A DNA stretch of 64,000 bases from Thermoplasmata archaeon (GTDB lineage: Archaea; Thermoplasmatota; Thermoplasmata; Lutacidiplasmatales; UBA184). The stretch is from positions 21,159 through 85,158 of the forward strand of contig DAHUYN010000011.1 of assembly GCA_027315165.1 (NCBI GenBank), given 5' to 3'. Position 1 is the first letter of the stretch. Each line of letters starts with the position of its first letter. A model generated the notes under the pieces. That model ran no database searches and was not told the DNA's origin. It saw only the letters and a program-made list of their open reading frames with translations. Of the stretch, positions 26,135-34,181 are shown piece after piece. The position numbers and the translations under genes were made by a program.

Positions 26135-26845
26135 GTGACCGACACGAAGCCTCGAGGCCCCTCGGCAGCCGATATCACTCGGGACTACATCGACGAGCAC
26201 CCGAGCGTCCGCGAGGCGCTCGCCGAGGACCTCCTCAACTACACGGCGCTCGCGCGGCGACTGATGTCGGAGCGCGACCTTCGACACGAGGAGGCGATCA
26301 CGATCGCCTGCCGTCGCTACCAGCGGGACCTCGCGCGAGGGGCCCCCGGCTCGGACCGGATCCGCGACGTCCTCTCGCACAGCCGCCTGCAGATCCACTC
26401 GCGGATCGCGCTCGTGCGCATCCGGGACGAGGCGGAGACGACGGAGCGGCTGCTCGCGCTCGCTCGTCGGACGCTCCCGTCGCAGGAGAGCCGCCGCGTC
26501 TTCGAGGTCCTACAAGGGACCCGCGCGACGACGATCCTCTGCGAGGAGAGCTACCTCGCCACCCTCCTGCCGGAGATCCCCACTCGACTTCGGCTCACCG
26601 TCGAGCGCGGGCTGGCGGCGATCGCCTTCCGGAGCCGGCCCGAGGTCGCCGAGACGCCGGGGGTCCTCGCGTTCATGGCGGAGGCGCTCTACCGCCGGGG
26701 GATCAACTGCCTCGAGACCGTGAGCGTGCACACCGACTCGATCTTCGTCTTCCGGGACCGGGACGTGATCCCCGCCTACCAGACCCTCTCGGACCTCGTG
26801 CCCTCACCGGACACGATGCCGACGGCGGCCGGCCGCCCGGCGTAG
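26135..26845 (+). CDS. ACT-like putative regulator, upstream of the arg cluster
   Basis: 236 residues with a GTG start. The N-terminal helical part (TRDYIDEHPSVREALAEDLLNYTALARRL ... EAITIACRRYQRDL, stated here in pieces) resembles a conserved archaeal family with an HTH-like start. The C-terminal half has an ACT-like pattern: RLTVERGLAAIAF, then ETPGVLAFMAEALYRRGIN and CLETVSVHTDSIFVF. ACT domains usually bind amino acids. A paralogue (33391-34086) stands on the other side of argCJBGH, so a role in sensing arginine or another amino acid is plausible. No DNA-binding motif is certain and no operator was recognised. Confidence 0.65.
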   Translation: MTDTKPRGPSAADITRDYIDEHPSVREALAEDLLNYTALARRLMSERDLRHEEAITIACRRYQRDLARGAPGSDRIRDVLSHSRLQIHSRIALVRIRDEAETTERLLALARRTLPSQESRRVFEVLQGTRATTILCEESYLATLLPEIPTRLRLTVERGLAAIAFRSRPEVAETPGVLAFMAEALYRRGINCLETVSVHTDSIFVFRDRDVIPAYQTLSDLVPSPDTMPTAAGRPA

Positions 26846-26934
26846 TCGCGTGGGGAACAACCGAGCGGGCGCGCGGACCCCTCGGGGACACTACGGCTAA
26901 GGGCGAGGTCGCCCCACGTGCACCTACCAACGAG

Positions 26935-27951
26935 ATGGCGACCGCGGCGGTGCTCGGTGCGACCGGGTACCTTGGGGGAGAGCTCCTCCGGCTGCTGGAC
27001 GGCCACCCCTCCCTCGAGCTCGCGCACGTGGTCTCTAAGAGCCAGGCCGGGCGACCGCTCGCGGAGGTCGCGCCACAGCTCGGCGACGCCCGCGGTCTCG
27101 TCCTCGAGCCGTCGTCCGCCGCCGTCGACGCCGACATCGCGTTCCTCGCGCAGCCGGCCGGCGAGGCGATGGGCGAGGTCCCGGGTCTCCTCGAGCGCGG
27201 CGTCAAGGTCGTCGACCTCGGCGCCGACTACCGTCTCAAGGACCCGGCGGAGTACGAGCGCGTCTACGGCCGCGCCCACACGGACACCGCCCACCTCGGC
27301 GAGGCGGTCTACGGCCTCCCCGAGCTGTTCCGGGACCGCATCAAGGGCGCCCGCCTCGTGGCGAACCCGGGCTGTTACCCGACCGCCACGCTCCTCGCGC
27401 TCGCGCCGCTCGCGCGCGCCCAGCGCATCCGCGGCCCCGTCGTCGTCGACGCGAAGAGCGGTACCTCCGGCGCCGGCGCGCAGCCGACGGCGACGAGCCA
27501 CCACCCCGAGGCGGCCGGCACCGTCCTCCCGTACGGTACGCCCACGCACCGCCACGTGCCCGAGATGGAGCAGGCCCTTCGCGAGGTCGACCACGGCGAC
27601 CCGCCGAGGATCGTCTTCGTGCCCCACCTCGTCCCGCTCGTGCGCGGCCTGCTCTGCTCGATCTACCCGACGCCCGCCGGTCCGTTCGAGGCTTCCGAGT
27701 GGGAGCGCCTCTTTCGCGAGGCGTACGCGGGCAGCCCCTTCGTCCGCGTCGGCGCCACGCCCCGCCTCTCCTGGGCGAGCGGGACGAACCGGTGCTTCCT
27801 CTCGGTGCAGGAGGCCGGCGGCGCTCCCGTCGTCTTCAGCGCGATCGACAACCTCGGCAAGGGCGGCGCGGCCCAGGCGGTCCAGAACGCGAACCTGATG
27901 CTGTCGCTCGACGAGTCGGCCGGCCTCACGCACGCCGGCTTCGGGGTCTGA
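26935..27951 (+). CDS. argC: N-acetyl-gamma-glutamyl-phosphate reductase
   Basis: 338 residues. The NADP-binding start is AVLGATGYLGGELLRLL. The catalytic cysteine is C147 in NPGCYPTA, and SGTSGAGAQP and the HRHVPEME segment match the substrate-binding region. It reduces N-acetylglutamyl phosphate to the semialdehyde, the third step of arginine synthesis. LysY of the LysW pathway is related, but the neighbours argJ, argB, argG and argH and the absence of lysW favour arginine. It is first in the argCJBGH run, 4 bases before argJ. Confidence 0.93.
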   Translation: MATAAVLGATGYLGGELLRLLDGHPSLELAHVVSKSQAGRPLAEVAPQLGDARGLVLEPSSAAVDADIAFLAQPAGEAMGEVPGLLERGVKVVDLGADYRLKDPAEYERVYGRAHTDTAHLGEAVYGLPELFRDRIKGARLVANPGCYPTATLLALAPLARAQRIRGPVVVDAKSGTSGAGAQPTATSHHPEAAGTVLPYGTPTHRHVPEMEQALREVDHGDPPRIVFVPHLVPLVRGLLCSIYPTPAGPFEASEWERLFREAYAGSPFVRVGATPRLSWASGTNRCFLSVQEAGGAPVVFSAIDNLGKGGAAQAVQNANLMLSLDESAGLTHAGFGV

Positions 27952-27955
27952 TCCG

Positions 27956-29197
27956 ATGCTGACGATCGCAGGCGGCGTGACGTCGCCGAAGGGCTTCTCC
28001 GCCGGCGGCGTGAGCTGCGGCATCAAGCGGAGCGGTCGCCCGGACCTCTCGATCCTCCTCTCCGACGGGCCCGCCGAGGCCGCGGGCGTCTTCACGACGA
28101 ACCTCGTCCGGGCCGCGCCCGTCGAGATCGGCATCCGCCGGCTCCGGGAGAGCGCGACGAAGCGGGGCATCCTCACGGTCTCGGGCGTCGCGAACGCGCT
28201 CACCGGAGCCGAGGGGATCGCCGACAACGAGGTGCTCCTCGCCGCGGCCGAGCGCCAGTTCGGCGTCCCCGCCGCCTCGCTGCTGCCCGCGTGCACCGGC
28301 GTCATCGGACCCCGCCTGCCCGTCCCCAAGGCCGTCGCGGCGCTCGGCGCGCTCGCGGCGGCGACCGGCCACGAGCGGGCCGACGCCGAGCGGGCCGCGC
28401 ACGCGATCCTGACGACGGACACGCGGTCGAAGGAGGTCGCGGTCCGGGTGCGGCTCGCCGGCGGCTCGGTCGTGCGGATCGGCGGGATGGCGAAGGGGAG
28501 CGGGATGATCTCGCCCCGGCTCGCGCGGGCCCATGCGACGACCCTCGGGTTCGTCACGACCGACGCGCGCGTGAGCGCCGACAGGCTCTCGACCCTCCTC
28601 GCCCACGGCGTCGAGGGGACCTTCAACATGGTCGACGTCGACGGGGACACGAGCACGAACGACACCGTCTACGCGCTCGCCAACGGCGCGGCGTCGGGTC
28701 CCTCGGCCGACGACGACCCCGCCTTCGCCGAGGGGCTCTACGCGGTGCTCGAGTCGCTCGCTCGACAGGTCGCGCACGATGGCGAGGGCGCGACGAAGCT
28801 CCTGACGGTCCACGTGCGCGGCGCGCGCACGCTCTCCGACGCGCGGGCGGCGGCGCGGGCCGTCGTCTCGTCGACGCTCGTCAAGGCCGCGATCTTCGGC
28901 GCCGACCCGAACGTCGGGCGGATCGCCTGCGCGCTCGGCTACTCCGGCGCCCGCCTGGACCCGGATTCGCTCGACGTCTCGATCGCCCGCCCTCGACAGC
29001 CGGTCCCGTTGATCGTCGACGGGCGGCCCGCGCCCGGGCTCGACAACGGCGGCGGCCGGCGCGTCCGCGACCTCTTGCGCCAGCTCGAGGAGGTCCCGCT
29101 CGAGATCGACCTCAACCGGGGACGGGCGAGCGCGACGGCCTGGGGCTGCGACCTCTCCTACGCCTACGTCCAGATCAACGCGGCGTACCGTACATGA
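27956..29197 (+). CDS. argJ: Bifunctional ornithine/glutamate N-acetyltransferase
   Basis: 413 residues. ArgJ makes N-acetylglutamate and recycles the acetyl group from N-acetylornithine. The precursor cuts itself before a threonine: here HATTLGF with A194 and T195 as the likely cleavage pair, preceded by GMAKGSGMISP. ACTGVIGPRLP supplies the oxyanion hole (Thr-Gly). TTDTRSKE and GADPNVGRI are also conserved. The C-terminus SYAYVQINAAYRT is typical and shows that the protein is complete. It overlaps argB in an ATGA junction, so translation is probably coupled. Confidence 0.95.
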   Translation: MLTIAGGVTSPKGFSAGGVSCGIKRSGRPDLSILLSDGPAEAAGVFTTNLVRAAPVEIGIRRLRESATKRGILTVSGVANALTGAEGIADNEVLLAAAERQFGVPAASLLPACTGVIGPRLPVPKAVAALGALAAATGHERADAERAAHAILTTDTRSKEVAVRVRLAGGSVVRIGGMAKGSGMISPRLARAHATTLGFVTTDARVSADRLSTLLAHGVEGTFNMVDVDGDTSTNDTVYALANGAASGPSADDDPAFAEGLYAVLESLARQVAHDGEGATKLLTVHVRGARTLSDARAAARAVVSSTLVKAAIFGADPNVGRIACALGYSGARLDPDSLDVSIARPRQPVPLIVDGRPAPGLDNGGGRRVRDLLRQLEEVPLEIDLNRGRASATAWGCDLSYAYVQINAAYRT

Positions 29198-30039
29198 GCG
29201 CGAGTGTGAGGACCTGGGTCGTCAAGGTCGGCGGGGCAGAGCTCGTTCCGGGACCCGGCCTCGCCGCCCTCGTCACGGCGGCCGCCGAGGCGGTCCGCCG
29301 GTCCCGCCGCCTCGTCCTCGTCCACGGCGGCGGCGAGGAGGTGTCGAAGGCCTGCGACGAGCGCGGTCTGCCCGTCGAGAAGCGGCGCGGCCAGCGCGTG
29401 ACGACGGAGGCGGTCCGGGAGGTCGTCGCCGAGGTGCTCGCGGGCCGGGTCAACGTCCGCCTCGTCAACGCGCTCGAGTCGGCCGGCGTGCCGGCGCTCG
29501 GTCTCACGGGGGTCTCGGGGGGGCTTCTCGAGGTCCGGCCCGCCGGCGAGCCTCCCGGAGAGCTCGGCTGGGTGGGAGAGCCGACGCGCGTCGACGCGAG
29601 GCTCCTCGCGACGCTGCTCGACGACGGCTACGCGCCGGTCCTCGCGCCGCTCGGCGTCGACGGGGCGGGCGGTGTCTACAATGTCAACGCCGACCGCGCG
29701 GCGGCGGCGGTGGCGGCCGCGCTCGCGGCCGACCTCGTGATGCTCACCGATGTCCCGGCGGTCCTCGATGCCGAGGGCCGCGGCCTCGCCGCCCTCACGC
29801 CGACCGGGGTCCGGGAGCTCGTCGAGGACGGGACGGCCCACGACGGGATGATCCCCAAGCTCGAGGCCGCGGTCTCGGCGCTCGCCGGCGGCGCGACCTC
29901 GGTCTGGATCGGCGACCTCGCCGGCTGGGGTCCGGACGGCCCCCGTCCCGGCCACGGCACCACCGTCCGGCCGGGCCCGCGCGCCCCCGCCTCCCTTCTC
30001 CCTCTCCGCATGGAGCAGGTCCCCCATGGTCGCAGCTGA
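29194..30039 (+). CDS. argB: Acetylglutamate kinase
   Basis: 281 residues from the ATG at 29194, which overlaps the argJ stop. The amino-acid-kinase fold is seen in VVKVGGAEL, LVLVHGGGEEVSKACDERGL, the NVNADRAAAAVA segment and LVMLTDVPAV. GMIPKLEAAVSAL closes the active site with the conserved lysine. It phosphorylates N-acetylglutamate. The lysine-pathway relative LysZ is similar, but the gene context is arginine. The last 30 residues are Pro/Arg-rich and overlap argG by 14 bases. Confidence 0.93.
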   Translation: MSASVRTWVVKVGGAELVPGPGLAALVTAAAEAVRRSRRLVLVHGGGEEVSKACDERGLPVEKRRGQRVTTEAVREVVAEVLAGRVNVRLVNALESAGVPALGLTGVSGGLLEVRPAGEPPGELGWVGEPTRVDARLLATLLDDGYAPVLAPLGVDGAGGVYNVNADRAAAAVAAALAADLVMLTDVPAVLDAEGRGLAALTPTGVRELVEDGTAHDGMIPKLEAAVSALAGGATSVWIGDLAGWGPDGPRPGHGTTVRPGPRAPASLLPLRMEQVPHGRS

Positions 30040-31300
30040 GCCGAAGAGCGCATCCCACGTCGTACTCGCCTACTCGGGCGGACTCGACACGTCCGTCGCG
30101 ATCCCCTGGCTCAAGGAGCACTACGGGTCGCTCGTGACGGCGCTCAGCGTCGACGTCGGGCAGGAGGGGGAGCTCTCCGGCGCGCTCGACCGGGCGCTCC
30201 GCAACGGCGCCGAGGCCACCAAGCTCGTCGACGCGAAGCAGACGTTCGTCGAGGAGTTCCTCTGGCCCGCGCTGCGGGCCAACGCGCTCTACCAGGGCAT
30301 CTACCCGCTGTCGACGGCCCTCGCCCGCCCCCTCATCGCGCGCACGCTCGCGGAGACGGCGCTCGAGCACCGCGCCGACGCCGTCGCGCACGGCTGCACG
30401 GGGAAGGGGAACGACCAGGTCCGCTTCGACGTCGCGATCCACACGCTCGCCCCCGAGCTGCGGATCCTCGCCCCCGTGCGCGAATGGAACATGAACCGCG
30501 ACGACGAGATCCGCTACGCCCAGGCGCACGGTCTCGAGGTCCGGGTGACGACCGACTCTCCCTACTCGGTCGACGAGAACCTCTGGGGTCGCTCGATCGA
30601 GGGCGGCCGCCTCGAGGACGCGGGACGGCCCGCCCCCGAGGAGGTCTACGACTGGACCGGGCGCGCGAGCGAGTGGCCGCGCGAGCCCGAGCTCGTGAAG
30701 GTCGGCTTCGTCGAGGGGCTCCCCGTCTCCGTCGACGGGAAGGCGCTCGACCCGGTGGCGCTCGTGCGGGAGATGAACCGCCGCGCGGGCCGGCACGGCG
30801 TGGGCCGGATCGACCACGTCGAGGACCGCGTCGTCGGGATCAAGTCCCGCGAGACCTACGAGTGTCCCGGGGCCGTCGCGCTCCTCGAGGCCCACCGCGC
30901 CCTCGAGACGCTCGTGCTGCCGAGGGACCTCCTGTCGTTCAAGGCCGGCGTCGACCGCCGGTTCTCCGACCTCGTCTACGAGGGTCTGTGGTTCTCGCCG
31001 CTCCGCGAGGCGCTCCAGGCGTTCGTCGCCTCGACGCAGGAGACCGTCACCGGCGAGGTGACGCTCCGGTTGCATCAAGGCAGCGCCCGGGCCGTCGGGC
31101 GCGTGTCGGAGTACTCGCTGCTCTCCCACGAGCTCGCGACCTACACGACGGCGAGCTCGTTCCCGCAGGAGCTCGCCGTCGGCTTCATCCACCTCTACGG
31201 TCTCCCCAACCAGCTCGCGCACGCCCGCCGGGCGGCGGCGCGTGCGGGCCGGACGGCGAACTCGGATGCTCCGCGACCGGTTCTCGAAGCCGCTCGATAG
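30026..31300 (+). CDS. argG: Argininosuccinate synthase
   Basis: 424 residues, near the usual 400. The ATP-pyrophosphatase loop AYSGGLDTSVAIPWL is at the N-terminus; the citrulline- and aspartate-binding parts include YPLSTALARPLIA, HGCTGKGNDQVRFD and TDSPYSVDENLWGRS. It joins citrulline and aspartate at the cost of ATP. It overlaps both argB and argH, so the whole run is translated from one message. Confidence 0.95.
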   Translation: MVAAEPKSASHVVLAYSGGLDTSVAIPWLKEHYGSLVTALSVDVGQEGELSGALDRALRNGAEATKLVDAKQTFVEEFLWPALRANALYQGIYPLSTALARPLIARTLAETALEHRADAVAHGCTGKGNDQVRFDVAIHTLAPELRILAPVREWNMNRDDEIRYAQAHGLEVRVTTDSPYSVDENLWGRSIEGGRLEDAGRPAPEEVYDWTGRASEWPREPELVKVGFVEGLPVSVDGKALDPVALVREMNRRAGRHGVGRIDHVEDRVVGIKSRETYECPGAVALLEAHRALETLVLPRDLLSFKAGVDRRFSDLVYEGLWFSPLREALQAFVASTQETVTGEVTLRLHQGSARAVGRVSEYSLLSHELATYTTASSFPQELAVGFIHLYGLPNQLAHARRAAARAGRTANSDAPRPVLEAAR

Positions 31301-32804
31301 CGCGGCGGCGGCCCTCTCCTCGTCGACGGTCGAGGACGCGGCGTTCCTCCCCCACGACCTCTGGGGCTCGCTCGTCCACGCGAGGATGCTCGGCGCCACC
31401 GGGATCATCCCCGCGAGGTCGGCCCGCCGGATCGCCGCGGGGCTCGCGCGCCTCGCCCGCGAGGCCGAGGCCGGCCGGTTCCGCCTCAAGCCCGAGCTCG
31501 AGGACGTGCACCTCAACGTCGAGACCGAGCTCACGCGGCGGATCGGCCGCGACGGCGAGCGGCTCCACACCGCGCGCAGCCGCAACGACCAGGTGGCGAC
31601 GGACCTCAGGCTCTTCGAGCGCGACGCGCTCGTGGCGCTCGAGCTCGCGACCTCCGGGCTCGCGCGGGCGCTCGTCGGGGCGGCCTCGGGGCCGGACGGC
31701 CGCAAGGTCGTCGACGGATGGACCCATCTCCAGCCCGCCCAGCGGCTTTATTGGGGTCAGCTCCTGGGCACGCACGCGCTGCGCCTCGTGCGCGACGCCG
31801 AGCGGCTCGCCTCGACGCGCGCGCGCCTTGCCGGCTCCCCCCTCGGGAGCGGCGCGCTCGCCGGCTCGTCGCTGCCGATCGACCGGCGACGGACGGCGCG
31901 CGAGCTCGGGTTCGCCTCGCCGACGCTCTCCTCGGTGGACGCCGTCTCGGACCGGGACGCCTCGGCGGAGCTGCTGTTCGACGTCGCGTTGGTGCACGTG
32001 CACCTCTCCCAGCTCGCCGAGGAGTTCGTCCTCGGCGCGATGCCCGAGGTCGCTCGGCTCCGGCTGAGCGACGCCTTCGTCACGACGAGCTCGCTGATGC
32101 CGCACAAGCGCAATCCCGACCTCGCCGAGCTCGCCCGCGCCGAGGCGGGTCCCGCGCTCGGCCGGCTCGTCGCGCTCCTCGGGACGCTCAAGGGGCTGCC
32201 GATCGGCTACCAGCGGGACCTCCAGGCCGGCAAGCCGCTCGTCGTCGACGCCGTCTCGAGGGCCCTCCTCCACCTCACCGTCGTCGAGGGGATGGTCGCG
32301 ACGGCCCGCTACCTCGGCCCGGCCCCCGGTCCGGCCTCCTCGACGGCGTCCGTCGAGCTCGCCGATGCGCTCGTCGCGACGGGGCTGCCGTTCCGGACGG
32401 CCCACGCCCGCGTCGCGCGCTGGGTGCGCGCGCTGGAGCGCCGCGGGGCCGGCATCGCCTCCGCCTCCCGCCAGGAGCTCTCGAGGGAGTTCCCCGAGCT
32501 CGAGGGGCGCGGGTTCCAGCTCCCGGGCCCGGACGAGGAGGCCGAGCGCCGCCGCAGCCTGGGCGGGAGCGCCTGGCGCGAGGTGGCGCGCCTGCTCGAG
32601 GACGTCGTGGCCCGCCTCGATCGCGTCCGAGGGGCCGCGCTCCGCGAGCGCGAGAGGCTCCACCGATTGAGGTCCTCGGTCGGGGCCTTCGAGCCGTCGT
32701 GGCTCGTCGAGGCCGCTACGCGCCGACCGGCTCGCCGCCGGTCTCCCGGCCCGCGCCCGGCGCGCGGACGAGGGAGCCGGCCGTCGGCGCGACGCGGCCG
32801 TTGA
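31266..32804 (+). CDS. argH: Argininosuccinate lyase
   Basis: 512 residues from the ATG at 31266; a farther start exists but adds only an Arg-rich stub. The fumarase/aspartase-family signature SSLMPHKRNPD is present, as are ARSRNDQVATDLRL and THLQPAQRLYWG with the active-site histidine. It splits argininosuccinate into arginine and fumarate. The last 40 residues are Arg/Pro-rich and overlap the convergent C2H2 gene by 89 bases, so the true functional end may be earlier. It is the last arg gene here; argF and argD are not in the window. Confidence 0.93.
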   Translation: MLRDRFSKPLDSAAAALSSSTVEDAAFLPHDLWGSLVHARMLGATGIIPARSARRIAAGLARLAREAEAGRFRLKPELEDVHLNVETELTRRIGRDGERLHTARSRNDQVATDLRLFERDALVALELATSGLARALVGAASGPDGRKVVDGWTHLQPAQRLYWGQLLGTHALRLVRDAERLASTRARLAGSPLGSGALAGSSLPIDRRRTARELGFASPTLSSVDAVSDRDASAELLFDVALVHVHLSQLAEEFVLGAMPEVARLRLSDAFVTTSSLMPHKRNPDLAELARAEAGPALGRLVALLGTLKGLPIGYQRDLQAGKPLVVDAVSRALLHLTVVEGMVATARYLGPAPGPASSTASVELADALVATGLPFRTAHARVARWVRALERRGAGIASASRQELSREFPELEGRGFQLPGPDEEAERRRSLGGSAWREVARLLEDVVARLDRVRGAALRERERLHRLRSSVGAFEPSWLVEAATRRPARRRSPGPRPARGRGSRPSARRGR

Positions 32805-33117
32805 GCGCGCCCTGGAGGAGCACCGACCGCTCGCGGGCGCTGAGGCCCGCGTGCTGGCCGTAGAGGTGGATCTCGAGGCTCGCGCGCGTCGCGTACTCGC
32901 GCTGGCAGACCGGGCAGAGGAACGACTGAGCGTCCGCCGAGAAGCGGGCGCACTCGCAGGTGAGCACGTGGCAGGGGATGGGCGTCGTCCGGTCGCGGGG
33001 ACGGCTGAAGTGGCGGCGCAGGCGACCGATCGGGGGCGCCAAGAGGTAGTGGCTCGCCCGCAGATGGCCGCAGGACCGGCACGGGAGGAGTCGGAGATGC
33101 CGCCGCTGCGTGACCAT
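32716..33117 (-). CDS. Small C2H2 zinc-finger protein
   Basis: 133 residues from the ATG at 33117 (MVTQRRHLRLLPC). It has an N-terminal CxxC (CRSCGH), a CECARF pair and then CPVCQREYATRASLEIHLYGQH, a C-X2-C-X12-H-X4-H finger with the same spacing as those on the two membrane proteins at the left end of the window. A longer version from 33234 is possible, but a TATA-like CTATATCC overlaps that start, which argues for the shorter form. Its role is unknown; nucleic-acid or protein binding is likely. It is convergent with argH. Confidence 0.7.
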   Translation of the reverse strand: MVTQRRHLRLLPCRSCGHLRASHYLLAPPIGRLRRHFSRPRDRTTPIPCHVLTCECARFSADAQSFLCPVCQREYATRASLEIHLYGQHAGLSARERSVLLQGALNGRVAPTAGSLVRAPGAGRETGGEPVGA

Positions 33118-33222
33118 CCGGTTCCCTCGCCCTCCGTTCGGGGCCGGCCGCCTCGGCGACGCACCGCCATCGGCGCGCCGCCGAGAGGGACCCGGACCCT
33201 CTCGCTCCCCCTGACCCCCGGG

Positions 33223-33230
33223 GGATATAG
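33223..33230 (-). promoter_or_regulatory. Possible TATA box of the small C2H2 gene
   Basis: CTATATCC on the minus strand lies about 110 bp before the chosen ATG, which would give a leader of about 80 bases. Evidence is weak. The rest of 33118-33390 shows no gene. Confidence 0.3.
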
Positions 33231-33390
33231 CCAAGGTGTCTCAATCGCGACAAGTCCTCACATGGCGACGCGTCGCACGGCCGTCCCGCTCGCTGGCTCG
33301 GCGGCGCGGCTCCGCGCCCCGTGCGCCGGTCCCGAGCGAGGGAGGAAACGTTGAAGGGCGGCCCCGCCTCCCGCCACGGCAGGGGCGGCC

Positions 33391-34086
33391 GTGAGCGAGA
33401 ACGCGAACCCGACCCCGACGGCCGCCGAGGTGACCCGACGGTACATCGAGGACCACCCGGCGATCCGCGACTGCCTCGGCTACAATATCGTCAACTTCAC
33501 GTCGCTGGCGCGGAAGATCCGCAGCGACACCGGGCTCGCCAACCAGGAGGCGGTCGAGGTCGCCTGCCGCCGCTACCAGCGGCAGATGCGCACCGAGCAG
33601 CCGCTCGAAGAGCGGGTCCTCGAGGTCGTTCGCGCGAGCCGTCTCGAGGTGCGGACGCGCGTCGCGATCATCACCGCCCGCAACGACTGGGACATGCTCG
33701 GGCAGGTCCTCGAGGCCGGGCACAAGCTGCTCGCCGACCGGCGCCACCTGCTCCAGCTCCTGCAGGGCCCGGGGGCCCTGACGATCCTCTGCGAGGAGGA
33801 CCTCGTCGACGCGGTCGTCGCCGCCGTCGGCAAGCGGGGCATCCTCGGGGTCAGCGCACACCTCTCCGCGCTCACGGTGCGCAGCCCCGAGCGGATCGTC
33901 GACACACCCGGGGTCCTCGCGTTCCTGGCCGGGGCCCTCTTCCGGGCCGGGATCAACAGCCTCGAGCTGATGAGCGTCTACACCGACTCGACGTTCGTCG
34001 TCCGCGAGCAGGACGTCCTCAAGGCGTTCCGCGTCCTCTCCGGGCTCGTTCATCCGCCCGCCGGACCGGACGAGTCGCTCGCCTAG
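33391..34086 (+). CDS. ACT-like putative regulator, downstream of the arg cluster
   Basis: 231 residues, GTG start. It is a clear paralogue of 26135-26845: TRRYIEDHPAIRDCLGYNIV, NFTSLARKI and VACRRYQRQM align with TRDYIDEHPSVREAL, NYTALARRL and IACRRYQRDL. The C-terminal ACT-like part repeats as VDTPGVLAFLAGALFRAGIN and SLELMSVYTDSTFVV. It stands 5' of the second peptide-binding protein on the same strand but with a separate promoter between them. A role in amino-acid or peptide-responsive control is inferred from ACT-like features and neighbours only. Confidence 0.65.
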   Translation: MSENANPTPTAAEVTRRYIEDHPAIRDCLGYNIVNFTSLARKIRSDTGLANQEAVEVACRRYQRQMRTEQPLEERVLEVVRASRLEVRTRVAIITARNDWDMLGQVLEAGHKLLADRRHLLQLLQGPGALTILCEEDLVDAVVAAVGKRGILGVSAHLSALTVRSPERIVDTPGVLAFLAGALFRAGINSLELMSVYTDSTFVVREQDVLKAFRVLSGLVHPPAGPDESLA

Positions 34087-34123
34087 CCGTTGGAGTCCGC
34101 CCGAGGTGAAGCCGCCCCTGAGG

Positions 34124-34130
34124 TATATAT
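34124..34130 (+). promoter_or_regulatory. TATA box of the second peptide-binding protein gene
   Basis: TATATAT at 34124-34130 predicts transcription from about 34152, after an earlier in-frame start at 34137. It therefore decides in favour of the ATG at 34182, with a leader of about 30 bases. Confidence 0.6.
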
Positions 34131-34181
34131 GGGCCGATGGTTAGGCCCTACGCCCGGACGGCCTCTCGCCGCTTGGGTGCC

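Noticed and set aside
26935..30039. argC and argB as LysY and LysZ of the LysW lysine pathway
   Set aside because: No lysW or lysX is nearby, and argJ, argG and argH sit in the same run, so arginine is the better reading.
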